Assembly (NCBI GenBank): GCA_033239005.1
Contig: BSQZ01000030.1
Coordinates: 3,908,001-3,972,000 of the forward strand
From: Lamellibrachia satsuma
Taxonomy: Eukaryota; Annelida; Polychaeta; Sabellida; Siboglinidae
Direction of reading: 5' to 3'
DNA length: 64,000 nt
Shown here: positions 1 through 13,900 of the stretch, one piece after another
Numbering within the stretch: the first letter of the stretch is position 1
How the letters are laid out: every line of letters begins with the position of its first letter
Made by a program: the position numbers and the translations under genes
Notes under the pieces: model-generated
The model's input: the letters and a program-made list of their open reading frames with translations, nothing else
What the model was told of the DNA's origin: nothing
The model's database searches: none

Positions 1-258
1 AATGACACATGAACTCTTGTATCAGTTGACTTCTTGCAATGACACATGAACTCTTGTATCAGTTCACTTCTTGCAATGACACATGAACTCTTGTATCAGT
101 TGATTTCTTGCAATGACACATGAACTCTTGTATCCGTTGATTTCTTGCAATGACACATAAACTCTTGTATCAGTTGATTTCTTGCAATGACACATGAACT
201 CTTGTATCAGTTGATTTCTTGCAATGACACATAAACTCTTGTATCAGTTGATTTCTTG
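1..258. repeat. 37 bp minisatellite, about 7 copies
   Basis: Unit begins aatgacacatgaactcttgt. Lies in a C2CD5 intron and is cut by the left window edge. Confidence 0.95.
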
Positions 259-404
259 CAAATAATGGTAATTATGTGAACGTATGCACCTTCAGCCACC
301 AAAATGAAATGGTACTGTGTAAAAATTACATTTTTGTGTGAAGTTTCATGGTTTTCGCGAATTGTTCTTTAGCGTGAATTTATCCTCCAAAGCAATACAA
401 AATT

Positions 405-1513
405 GGTGACTAACACTTGAGTCGGTGCTCCCCCAACAGTTCCACACTAACACTTGAGTCGGTGCTCCCCCAACAGTTCCACACTAACACTTGAGTCGGT
501 GTTCCCCCAACAGTTTTCCACCAAGACTTGAGTCAGTCCCCCACAATTCCACACCAAGACTTGAGTCAGTCCCCCTACAGTTCCACATTAAGACTTGAGT
601 CAGTGCTCCCCCCACAGTTCCCCATCAAGACTTGAGTCAGTGCTCCCCCCATAGTTCTACATTATGACTTGAGTCAGTGCTCCCCCTACAGTTCCACATT
701 AAAACTTGAGTCAGTGCTCCCCCTACAGTTCCACATTAAAACTTGAGTCAGTGTTCCCCCCACAGTTTCACATTAAAACTTGAGTCAGTGCTCCCCCCAC
801 AGTTCCACATTAAAATTTGAGTCAGTGTTCCCCCAACAGTTCCACATTAAAACTTGAGTCAGTGCTCCCCCTACAGTTCCACATTAAAACTTGAGTCAGT
901 GCTCCCCCCACAGTTTCACATTAAAACTTGAGTCAGTGCTCCCCCCACAGTTCCACATTAAAACTTGAGTCAGTGCTCCCCCCACAGTTCCACATTAAAA
1001 CTTGAGTCAGTGCTCCCCCAACAGTTCCACATTAAAACTTGAGTCAGTGCTCCCCCCACAGTTCCACATTAAAACTTGAGTCAGTGCTCCCCTACAGTTC
1101 CACATTAAAACTTGAGTCAGTGCTCCCCCAACAGTTCCACATTAAAACTTGAGTCAGTGCTCCCCCCACAGTTCCACATTAAAACTTGAGTCAGTGCTCC
1201 CCCAACAGTTCCGCATTAAAACTTGAGTCAGTGCTCCCCTTACAGTTCCACATTAAAACTTGAGTCAGTGCTTCCCCTACAGTTCCACATTAAAACTTGA
1301 GTCAGTGCTCCCTCTACAGTTCCACATTAAAACTTGAGTCAGTGCTCCCCCCACAGTTCCACATTAAAACTTGAGTCAGTGCTCCCCCTACAGTTCCACA
1401 TTAAGACTTGAGTCAGTGCTCCCTCCACAGTTCCACATTAAAACTTGAGTCAGTGCTCCCCCCACAGTTCCACATTAAAATTTGAGTCAGTGCTCCCCTA
1501 ACAGTTCCACACT
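405..1513. repeat. 37 bp minisatellite, about 30 copies
   Basis: Core cttgagtcagtgctcccccc. Unrelated in sequence to the preceding 37 bp array. Units at the left end are more diverged. Confidence 0.95.
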
Positions 1514-1874
1514 AAATCTAGAAAAATGTCTTCCTGCGAAATGATTTAAAACCCATTTTCAGTGAAAATTTTCTCTAGCAAAAATATCATTAATAGAACG
1601 TAAATTGCATGTACTTGTTTGAAGATCTCACTTTTATCTTTCTGTGTCTTTTGAAATCCATGTGCAAACATATCAAATCAAATTGAAAACATAAGATATG
1701 AAAATAAAACAGTTTTCAGTAATGTTGCCGGCATAAATAAGTTATAAGAGTACTTTGTAAAATATCAGTACATGCGTTGGCTTTCATTTATCATAAATAT
1801 TTACTAACAGAATGACTTTTTAATGAACTTGTCCATAATATACACATTACTGAATGATGTGCGTCATGTTTCAG

Positions 1875-1937
1875 ACAGCCACAGCAGTGTACCTGGCTTC
1901 TCTGCCACCACCGCCACTTCCTAAGGTCCTTGCAAAG
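1875..1937 (+). CDS. C2CD5: C2CD5 exon a (21 aa, phase 0)
   Basis: Acceptor tttcag precedes ACAGCC and donor gtgaac follows AAG. The product TATAVYLASLPPPPLPKVLAK aligns with the family block ATGVYLAALP. The proline-rich end is specific to this copy. Confidence 0.8.
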
Positions 1938-4900
1938 GTGAACCTTTTATCTCAGGTCTTGTTTATATACTTACATCTGCTATCAACATAAACTTGTTGT
2001 TAATATACATGTTATCAAGTTACCTACATACACATATTGTTAGCATACACTTGTCATCAACACTTACCTTTCATAAGTTAACCTAACCTGTCACCATTTT
2101 ACACCTGTCATCAATACACAAACCTGTCACCAGTTTACTCCTGTCGTCAACACACAAACCTGTCACCAGTTTACACCTGTCATCAACATACATTGTCCAC
2201 TTGCCATGTGGGTTTGTTTTTTGCTTTAGATGGCATTCTTAAATCAGGTGTCACTGTAACTTTTAATGGATGAGACATAAACAGTGTCGTTTGCTGCAGG
2301 GCGAGAAGAGTGACGTGTCAAGCAGTCACCTGCAGAAGTTGAATAAGCGCATCACCGAAGTCGTCACTAAGAACAAGGAGCACTATGCCATCTTCCCTCT
2401 GGTACTCACAGACAATTCATATTTAAATAGATGAATGATTTACCTCGTACAAGTGCCACTGTTTAGAAAAATGCTTAATCCCAATAAAACGTTCAAGAGG
2501 ACGTCATCAATGCAGTATAGGCAATGATGTAATCAACTGGATAGTTGATTACATCATTGCAGTGTAATCAACTGGATAGTTGATTACATCAATGCAGTAT
2601 AGGCAATGATGTAATCAACTGGATAGAAAAGTGGCTTACACACAGAAGACAGAGAGTAATAGTAGATGGTGAGATTTCAAACTGGAGATCGGTTTTGAGT
2701 GGGGTACCACAGAGATCAGTATTAAGCCCTACACTGTTTTTAATATATATATAAATGATTAGCAAAGTACTAAAATTTACAGATGACACAAATGTATTCA
2801 GAAAGGTTACTAATGATACAGATAAACAAAGTTTACAGGATGATCTAGATAAATTAGTTAAATGGTCAGAAAAATGGCAAATGTTATTCAATTTTGGGAA
2901 GTGTAAATGTATACACATAGGACATGGAAATATGGACGAAGAATATAAAATGGGGGGTGCTGTACTAGGTAGAACCACACAAGAAAAGGACTTAGGTGTG
3001 ACATTTAGTGATGACCTGAAAGTTTCAGAGCAATGTGGGATTGCTGCTTCAAAAGGAAATCAAATTCTATGGCTAATTAGGAGAACTATCACGTATAAGG
3101 AGAAACAGCTAATTGTACCCCTGTACAAAGCAATAGTTAGACCACATTTTGAATATTGTATTCAAGCATGGAGGCCATATCGTAAAAAGGACAAAGACAA
3201 GCTAGAAAGAATACAACGAAGAGCAACTAAGATGATTCCAGAATTAAGAGAGCTTAGTTACGAAAGTCGCTTATTACAATGTGGTTTGACAACACCAGGA
3301 GACTAAGAGGAGACTAAGAGGAGACCAAATAGAAGTGTTTAAAATAGTCAACGGTTATGAGGATGTTGATAGAAATATGTTCTTCAGACTTAAAGAAGGC
3401 AGTAGAACCAGAGGACACAAAGCAGCATTAGTTACGGAGCAGTGTAGGTTGGACATGAGAAAGTACTCTTTCTCACAGAGGGTGATAAATGAATTGAACA
3501 AACTGCCAAATGATTGTGTTAATGCTAGTAGTGTGAATATGTTTAAAAATAGAATTGACAGATATCTGATAAGGGCGGGCTACACAAAGATGAGAAAATT
3601 GTTGGACTCTCGATAAGCCAATGGCTTCCTTGTCCACTTGTTATCTGGAACTTGTTGTTTGGGATGGCAATCTTGTTAGATCTTGTTACATGTTAACTCT
3701 CCTGGTGACAAGTATCAAATAATTAACATTTCCCTAGATGTGATGCCAGTGTATCAAATGTTGTCTCCCCTACTAACAAGTATCAAATAATTAACTTTTC
3801 CCTGGATATAATGCCAGTGTATCAAATGTTGTCTCCCCTACTAACAAGTATCAAATAATTAACTTTTCCCTGGATATAATGCCAGTGTATCAAATGTTGT
3901 CTCCCCTACTAACAAGTATCAAATAATTAACATTTCCCTAGATGTGATGCTAGTGTATCAAATGTTGTCTCCCCTACTAACAAGTATCAAATAATTAACT
4001 TTTCCCTGGATATAATGCCAGTGTATCAAAAGTTGCCTCCCCGACCAACAAGTATCAAATAATTAACTTTTCCCTGGATATAATGCCAGTGTATCAAATG
4101 TTGTCTCCCCTACAAACAAGTATCAAATAATTAACTTTTCCCTGGATATAATGCCAGTGTATCAAATGTTGTCTCCCCTACTAACAAGTATCAAATAATT
4201 AACTTTTCCCTGGATATAATGCCAGTGTATCAAATGTTGTCTCCCCTACTAACAAGTATCAAATAATTAACATTTCCCTAGATGTGATGCTAGTGTATCA
4301 AATGTTGTCTCCCCTACTAACAAGTATCAAATAATTAACTTTTCCCTGGATATAATGCCAGTGTATCAAAAGTTGCCTCCCCTACTAACAAGTATCAAAT
4401 AATTAACTTTTCCCTGGATATAATGCCAGTGTATCAAATGTTGTCTCCCCTACTAACAAGTATCAAATAAGTAACTTTTCCCTGGATATAATGCCAGTGT
4501 ATCAAAAGTTGTCTCCCCGACCAACAAGTATCAAATAATTAACTTTCCCTGGATATAATGCCAGTGTATCAAATGTTGTCTCCCCTACTAACAAGTATCA
4601 AATAATTAACTTTTCCCTGGATATAATGCCAGTGTATCAAAAGTTGTCTCCCCGACCAACAAGTATCAAATAATTAACTTTTCCCTGGATATAATGCCAG
4701 TGTATCAAATGTTGTCTCCCCTACTAACAAGTATCAAATAATTAACTTTTCCCTGGATATAATGCCAGTGTATCAAAAGTTGCCTCCCCGACCAACAAGT
4801 ATCAAATAATTAACTTTTCCCTGGATATAATGCCAGTGTATCAAATGTTGTCTCCCCTACTAACAAGTATCAAATAATTAACTTTTCCCTGGATATAATG

Positions 4901-7900
4901 CCAGTGTATCAAATGTTTTCTCACCTACTAACAAGTATCAAATAATTAACTTTTCCCTGGATATAATGCCAGTGTATCAAATGTTGTCTCCCCTACTAAC
5001 AAGTATCAAATAATTTACTTTTCCCTGGATATAATGCCAGTGTATCAAATGTTGTCTCCCCTACTAACAAGTATCAAATAATTAACTTTTCCCTGGATAT
5101 AATGCCAGTGTATCAAATGTTGTCTCCCCTACTAACAAGTATCAAATAATTAACTTTTCCCTGGATATAATGCCAGTGTATCAAAAGTTGCCTCCCCGAC
5201 CAACAAGTATCAAATAATTAACTTTTCCCTGGATATAATGCCAGTGTATCAAATGTTGTCTCCCCTACTAACAAGTATCAAATAATTAACTTTTCCCTGG
5301 ATATAATGCCAGTGTATCAAATGTTTTCTCCCCTACTAACCAGTATCCAATAATTAACTTTTCCCTAGATATAATGCCAGTGTATCAAATGTTGTCTCCC
5401 TACTAACAAGTATCAAATAAGTAACTTTTCCCTGGATATAATGCCAGTGAATCAAAAGTTGTCTCCCCGACCAACAAGTATCAAATAATTAACTTTTCCC
5501 TGGATATAATGCCTGTGTATCAAATGTTGTCTCCCCTACTAACAAGTATCAAATAAGTAACTTTTCCCTGGATATAATGCCAGTGTATCAAAAGTTGTCT
5601 CCCCGACCAACAAGTATCAAATAATTAACTTTTCCCTGGATATAATGCCAGTGTATCAAATGTTGTCTCCCCTACTAACAAGTATCAAATAATTAACTTT
5701 TCCCTGGATATAATGCCAGTGTATCAAAAGTTGCCTCCCCGACCAACAAGTATCAAATAATTAACTTTTCCCTGGATATAATGCCAGTGTATCAAATGTT
5801 GTCTCCCCTACTAACAAGTATCAAATAATTAACTTTTCCCTAGATATAATGCCAGTGTATCAAATGTTGTCTCCCCTACTAACAAGTATCAAATAATTAA
5901 CTTTTCCCTGGATATAATGCCAGTGTATCAAAAGTTGCCTCCCCGACCAACAAGTATCAAATAATTAACTTTTCCCTGGATATAATGCCAGTGTATCAAA
6001 TGTTGTCTCCCCTACTAACAAGTATCAAATAAGTAACTTTTCCCTGGATATAATGCCAGTGTATCAAATGTTGTCTCCCCTACTAACAAGTATCAAATAA
6101 TTAACTTTTCCCTGGATATAATGCCAGTGTATCAAAAGTTGCCTCCCCGACCAACAAGTATCAAATAATTAACTTTTCCCTGGATATAATGCCAGTGTAT
6201 CAAATGTTGTCTCCCCGACCAACAAGTATTAGGCAATTAATGTTTCCCTAACTCATAATACCAGTGAACTTATTATTAATGTCATAGTTTGTCAACTGCT
6301 CCAGGAGCAAGTGACAATGATGTTGGAGTCGAGTCCTCAGGGTGTCCACACAGATGACAGTGATGACGAACCTGTCAACGAACTGGAACTGTCGGCCGGA
6401 AACAAAGACACGTTTGTACTTGAGGTAATGCATTTCATACATTTGTTTTTATAAATTCCAATTCTGGTGTTTTACGTTTTCTCTGTGTTTTAATTTACAA
6501 AACTGTTTTCTTCATGAGTCTTCTTATGACGTTTCGACTGCTATCAGCAATCTTCTTTAGACGACTACCATTAGATGGCAACATGGTAGTCATTCTATGC
6601 AGATGTATCACTCTGGTGTGTGCCCCCCATGGCCCCGCCCTGGGGTGTGCCCCCATGGCCCCGTCTTGGTTTGTGCCCCCATGGCCCTGCCCTGGTGTGT
6701 GCCCCCCACAGCCCTGCCCTGGTGTGTGCCCCCATGGCCCTGCCCTGGTGTGTGCCCCCATGGCCCCGTCTTGGTTTGTGCCCCCATGGCCCTGCCCTGG
6801 TGTGTGCCCCCCATGGCCCCGCCCTGGGTAGCCCTTCAGGGGATCATCGGAGATCATATGTGAGAATCGGTATCAGCTGTCATCTCGATTCATGTTGTCT
6901 TTGGTTTTTCATATCCACATCACTTCTTTGACGCCTCTTGTTCTCCAGTCCGACTCTCTGTCTACAAATCTGGCCCCCTCCCAGTCTACTATGTGATTCT
7001 GTTGAGTCATGTGATCTGTGATCGCTGATTTATGCATCTCTTTTTCCGATGTTTTTCTGTTGCTTCGGGTGTAGGGTCTGCTAGCTGATGCTTTCTCAGC
7101 GTCTTCTTTGTGTTCTTTGATGCGGGTTCCTAGGCAGGGTTGTTTAATTTAAATCATTTGATTTAAATCATTGATTTAAATCACTCAAAAAAAATAAATC
7201 ATTGATTTATGATTTTTTTTCCCCCTATTTTTTTAATAACTGATTTATATGAATTTAGCACAAATAAATGTTTACAAGCATCGAGATCACTAAAGTTTTG
7301 TATGCTTTTTTAATACAAAAGCACAATGTTCACACACTTGTGTAGTTGTATTGTCACCAGATAGCCTGTTAGTCAAATATTTTATGACATTATGTATATT
7401 TGAGCTATTCCCTTTTTGAATGCAGTGAAGCCACACAAACTTTTCTCCCAGAAGAAGTATCTTTTCAAGTCAGGAGCCCTGGTTAAAGTCCACTTAGAGC
7501 TTGTGCTAGTTGTTACCAATTCAGTGTGTTGACTCAAGTGAGACAGTCTTGGTGACAATTGTTTTATACTGTACCAGTTTGCAGTCTGGTTGGAGACAGA
7601 GCCCTGGACAGGTGCTAATCCACCCTCTCAGCAAACATTAATTAGCACTGCTACAGCCACAGACAGCATGCTTTCCTTTCCAAGACAGATTATGCAACTA
7701 CAGGGGGTGAGGCCTTGTGGACATTGTCTAATGTCTTTATATAAGCAAAAATCATGTACCCTCTGTCAAGACAAGTACCCAGATCAATTTGAATAGAACA
7801 CGTTTGAAAGAGTTTATAAATATAAACACCTATATAAATGTCTATATACCAGATTTCAAAAAAATTAAATAAATAAAAAGAAAATTTATTTAAATAAAAA

Positions 7901-10900
7901 ATCTGATTAAAATTTTTTTTTTTAAATCATGATTTTTTCAACCCTGTTCCTAGGATACATTTCATTTCTCCAATGTGGGTAGCATTACAGTTCGTACACG
8001 TTACGGAATACACCCCTTCGCACATCTTATGTGGTTCGACTTTGTCCTTTGGTCTAACTTAATGGTGTTGTGAGGCCTCATTGCTGATTGCACATTCTAT
8101 TTCTTCATGATCCGTCATGTGGTTGCGGATAACCATGTTTTATTCATGTACACATCCCTTGATTTAAGTGGATGATACTGTCTGTTCTGTTAGGTGGATG
8201 ATACTGTCTGTCCTGTTAGGTGGATGATACTGTCTGTCCTGTTTGATTGATGATACTGTGTGTTCTGTTAGATGGATGATACTTTCTGTTCTGTTAGGTG
8301 GATGATACTGTCAGTCCTGTTTGATTGATGATACTGTCTATTCTGTTAGGTGGATGATACTGTCTATTCTGTTAGGTGGATGATACTGTCTGTCCTGTTA
8401 AGTGGATGATACTGTCTATTCTTTTAGGTGGATGATACTGTCTGTCCTGTTTGATTGATGATACTGTGTGTTCTGTTAGATGGATGATACTTTCTGTTCT
8501 GTTAGGTGGATGATACTGTCAGTCCTGTTTGATTGATGATACTGTCTATTCTGTTAGGTGGATGATACTGTCTATTCTGTTAGGTGGATGATACTGTCTG
8601 TCCTGTTTGATTGATGATACTGTGTGTTCTGTTAGATGGATGATACTTTCTGTTCTGTTAGGTGGATGATACTGTCAGTCCTGTTAGGTGGATGATACTG
8701 TGTGTTCTATTAGGTGGATGATACTGTCTGTCCTGTTAGGTGGATGATACTGTGTGTTCTGTTAAGTGGATGATACTGTCTGTCCTGTTAGGTGGATGAT
8801 ACTGTGTGTTCTATTAGGTGGATGATACTGTCTGTCCTGTTAGGTGGATGATACTGTGTGTTCTGTTAAGTGGATGATACTGTCTGTCCTGTTAGGTGGA
8901 TGATACTGTGTGTTCTATTAGGTGGATGATACTGTCTGTCCTGTTAGGTGGATGATACTGTGTGTTCTGTTAAGTGGATGATACTGTCTATTCTGTTAGG
9001 TGGATGATACTGTCTGTCCTGTTAGATGGATGATATTGTCTGTTGTGTTAGGTGGATGATGCGGAGGATGCTGAGTTGGTATCGACCTTGATTGATCCCA
9101 TTCCTCCCACTGGGTTTGATGTGTGTAACACAGAGATGATGCCTGGCGTGCCCTACGTGGTCTGCAATGTCCAGGTGACCATTCAAACATTTCAGTGAAT
9201 TTCAAAAATGTACATAAGTGAAACTTAGCTGAAGTGTTTTTCCCCACCAAAGAAATTATTTGTTGTCATTCATCTATTTTTAAGGAATTAGCAGACCTAG
9301 AATGTAATAATCAGGGTATTGTAGCAAGACTCACAAGTGGAACATTATCACAGAAATATCCATCTATGCCTTCGTACTTGGTCCTGCCAGTCAATATCTT
9401 GATGGCTTCTTAGAATTTAACTCTCAAAATTTCGATGTAATACTGGCATTTAAGTACTGTCTAGCGACGTCTTGTCCTTGTATTACATAACTTGGGACAA
9501 TCATAGAAAACATGCATGATGTAGCATTGCGGACAGTTGTACATAATAACTAAACGGGTAATTTGATTGTAATAGGTAATAGTGAGGTGAATTTCGAAAA
9601 AAAGTAAGTCTCCACCCAACTGTGGGGTCAGAGATGATGAGTCTGGATTATTGTAAGGTGATGACTTGTTGTAGATGTTCACCCAGGTGTGGAGAGGACG
9701 ACTTGGCACGATCAGCAACCGCGCCTTCTCCCAAGTCTGTGACGACATCATCAGAGTGAGTCGACATGCAGAATAATGTCATAATTTTATGTTTTCTTCC
9801 TAAAGATCCTTCCTAAAGATCCTTTGTAAAGATGCTTCCTAAAGATTCTTCTTAAAGATGCTTCCTAAAGATGCTTCCTAAAGATCCTTCCTAAAGATGC
9901 TTCCTAAAGATCCTTCCTCAATTACATTTGTAACTAATCTTCTTTTAGAATAATTTTGCAAAAATTCAATCCCATCTAGTAATCGCTGTGACATGCTAAT
10001 TGGTTTGTGCAAACGTATCATTTAGTTTTGATTAAATCATCGGACAAACTACTAAATTATTTATGACCAGATCGGGGCAAAATTGGCGAAAGAAATGGAA
10101 AAGTGATCTTACTCTATGTAATGAAACATGGCTATTCACACTTGCAATTTACCCAATCTAACGATCAAAGTCAATTTACCAAATCTAATGATCAAAGTCA
10201 ATTTACCCAATCTAATGATCAAAAATCAGTTTACCCGATCTAACGATCAAAGTCAATTTACCAAATCTAATGATCAAAGTCAATTTACCCAATCTAATGA
10301 TCAAAGTCAATTTACCCAATCTAATGATCAAAAATCAGTTTACCCGATCTAATGATCAAAGTCAATTTATACAATCTAATGATCAAAGTCAGTTTACCCG
10401 ATCTAATGATCAAAGTCAATTCATTTGATAATTTTAACAAAAGTTTGCACTCTTTTACTGAACTGACTGCATGTATTACTTTACCACACTATAGATAACA
10501 CACTATAGATAACACACTATAGATTTTAACATCAACAGATCTGATTCACATTGGGCTAAATCAACTGTGGGGTAGCTTGGAGTGTTAAAAACGTGGCTAC
10601 TTCCTCCTACTGCAACACACTTACTGTCTGTAAACGTGGCTACTTCCTCCTACTGCAACACACTTACTGGCCGTAAACGTGGCTACTTCCTCCTACTGCC
10701 GCACACTTACTGGCCGTAAACGTGGCTACTTCCTCCTACTGCCGCACACTTACTGGCCGTAAACGTGGCTACTTCCTCCTACTGTCACACACTTACTGGC
10801 CGTAAACGTGGCCACTTCCTCCTACTGCCACACACTTACTGGCCGTAAACGTGGCCACTTCCTCCTACTGCCACACACTTACTGGCCGTAAACGTTGCCA

Positions 10901-13900
10901 CTTCCTCCTACTGCCACACACTTACTGGCCGTAAACGTGACTACTTCCTCCTACTGCCACACACTTACTGGCCGTAAACGTGGCCACTTCCTCCTACTGC
11001 CACACACTTACTGGCCGTAAACGTGACCACTTCCTCCTACTGCAACACACTTACTGGCTGTAAACGTGGCCACTTCCTCCTACTGCAACACACTTACTGG
11101 CCGTAAACGTGGCCACTTCCTCCTACTGCCGCACACTTACTGGCCGTAAACGTGGCCACTTCCTCCTCCTGCCGCACACTTACTGGCCGTAAGCGTGGCC
11201 ACTTCCTCCTCCTGCCGCACACTTACTGGCCGTAAACGTGGCAACTTCCTCCTGCTGCCGCACACTTACTGGCCGTAAACGTGGCTACTTCCTCCTACTG
11301 CCGCCCACTTACTGGCCGTAAACGTGGCTACTTCCTCCTGCTGCCGCACACTTACTGGCCGTAAACGTGGCTACTTCCTCCTACTGCCGCACACTTACTG
11401 GCCGTAAACGTGGCTACTTCCTCCTGCTGCCACACACTTACTGGCCGTAAACGTGGCTACTTCCTCCTACTGCCACACACTTACTGTCCGTAAACGTGGC
11501 TACTTCCTCCTGCTGCCGCACACTTACTGGCCGTAAACGTGGCTACTTCCTCCTACTGCCGCACACTTACTGGCCGTAAACGTGGCTACTTCCTCCTGCT
11601 GCCGCACACTTACTGTCCGTAAACGTGGCTACTTCCTCCTACTGCCGCACACTTACTGGCCGTAAACGTGGCTACTTCCTCCTGCTGCCACACACTTACT
11701 GTCCGTAAACGTGGCTACTTCCTCCTACTGCCGCACACTTACTGGCCGTAAACGTGGCTACTTCCTCCTACTGCCACACACTTACTGGCCGTAAACGTGG
11801 CTACTTCCTCCTACTGCCGCACACTTACTGGCCGTAAACGTGGCTACTTCCTCCTACTGCCACACACTTACTGGCCGTAAACGTGGCTACTTCCTCCTAC
11901 TGCAACACACTTACTGGCCGTAAACGTGGCTACTTCCTCCTACTGCAACACACTTACTGGCCGTAAACGTGGCTACTTCCTCCTACTGCCGCACACTTAC
12001 TGTCCGTAAACATGGCTACTTCCTCCTACTGCAACACACTTACTGGCCGTAAACGTGGCTACTTCCTCCTGCTGCCACACACTTACTGGCCGTAAACGTG
12101 GCTACTTCCTCCTACTGCCACACACTTACTGGCCGTAAACGTGGCTACTTCCTCCTACTGCAACACACTTACTGGCCGTAAACGTGGCTACTTCCTCCTA
12201 CTGCAACACACTTACTGGCCGTAAACGTGGCTACTTCCTCCTACTGCCACACACTTACTGGCCGTAAACGTGGCTACTTCCTCCTACTGCAACACACTTA
12301 CTGGCCGTTAACATGGCTACTTCCTCCTACTGCAACACACTTACTGGCCGTAAACGTGGCTACTTCCTCCTACTGCCGCACACTTACTGGCCGTAAACGT
12401 GGCTACTTCCTCCTACTGCCGCACACTTACTGGCCGTAAACGTGGCTACTTCCTCCTGCTGCCGCACACTTACTGTCCGTAAACATGGCTACTTCCTCCT
12501 ACTGCCACACACTTACTGGCCGTAAACGTGGCTACTTCCTCCTACTGCAACACACTTACTGGCCGTAAACGTGGCTACTTCCTCCTGCTGCCACACACTT
12601 ACTGGCCGTAAACGTGGCTACTTCCTCCTGCTGCCACACACTTACTGGCCGTAAACGTGGCTACTTCCTCCTGCTGCCACACACTTACTGGCCGTAAACG
12701 TGGCTACTTCCTCCTACTGCCACACACTTACTGGCCGTAAACGTGGCTACTTCCTCCTACTGCCACACACTTACTGGCCGTAAACATGGCTACTTCCTCC
12801 TACTGCAACACACTTACTGGCCGTTAACATGGCTACTTCCTCCTACTGCAACACACTTACTGGCCGTAAACGTGGCTACTTCCTCCTACTGCCACACACT
12901 TACTGGCCGTAAACGTGGCTGCTTCCTCCTGCTGCCACACACTTACTGGCCGTAAACGTGGCTACTTCCTCCTACTGCCACACACTTACTGGCCGTAAAC
13001 ATGGCTCATTCGTAATTGACATTGTTCCCACTGTTTGCATGTAATCATGCACAAGATAATGCCCTGAAAACAACTCCGCTCTTAAAGTGAGTGTTTAATG
13101 GAGGAGACAGGTTAAAAAGTTTTGGTTTTGCGCAATATCTTGGGGGTAGTGTATAAAAATGTGTTCACAAATGTTGCATTTATAATATCATAACTTTGAA
13201 AAGTCAAAGTTAAAACTCAAAGAAAAAAGTATATAGACATTTTAGGCATGTTCTATAGTAAAGGTAATCATTGTTAAGGCATTTTTGATAAAATTTTGAT
13301 AAAATATCCATTACTTTTTAAGTGTTTTGAGCATAAAAAAATTCCATTAACTATACAAATTAAAGCTGCCATTTCTCCTCTTAAGATTGTGTCTCTGGTT
13401 TCTCATAGAGTCTATTCTTCAAGTTGCGCGCCATGAGGCCATGCTGCCTCAACCACCTCAGCTTTGATGTCGACCTGCCTGAGGATGACGAGATACAGGT
13501 AAGGACAGGTAGGAAACAGGTAAGAACAGGTGGGATACATGTAGGGACAGATGGGATACAGGTAAGGACAAGTAGGATACAGGTAAGGACAGGTTAGATG
13601 CAGGTAAGGACAGGTGGCATACATGTAGGGACAGATGGGATACAGGTAAGGACAAGTAGGATACAGGTAAGGACAGGTTAGATGCAGGTAAGGACAGGTG
13701 GCATACATGTAGGGACAGATGGGATACAGTTAAGGACAGGTGGGATACAGGTAAGGGCAGGTGGGATACAGGTAAGGACAGGTGGGATACAGGTAAGGAC
13801 AGGTGGTATACAGATAGGGACATATGGGATACAGGTAAGGACAAGTAGGATATAAGTAAGGACAGGTGGGATACAGGTAAGGACAGGTGGGATACATGTA

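Noticed and set aside
1..1513. CRISPR-like array
   Set aside because: Units are head-to-tail without unique spacers, in a eukaryotic intron.
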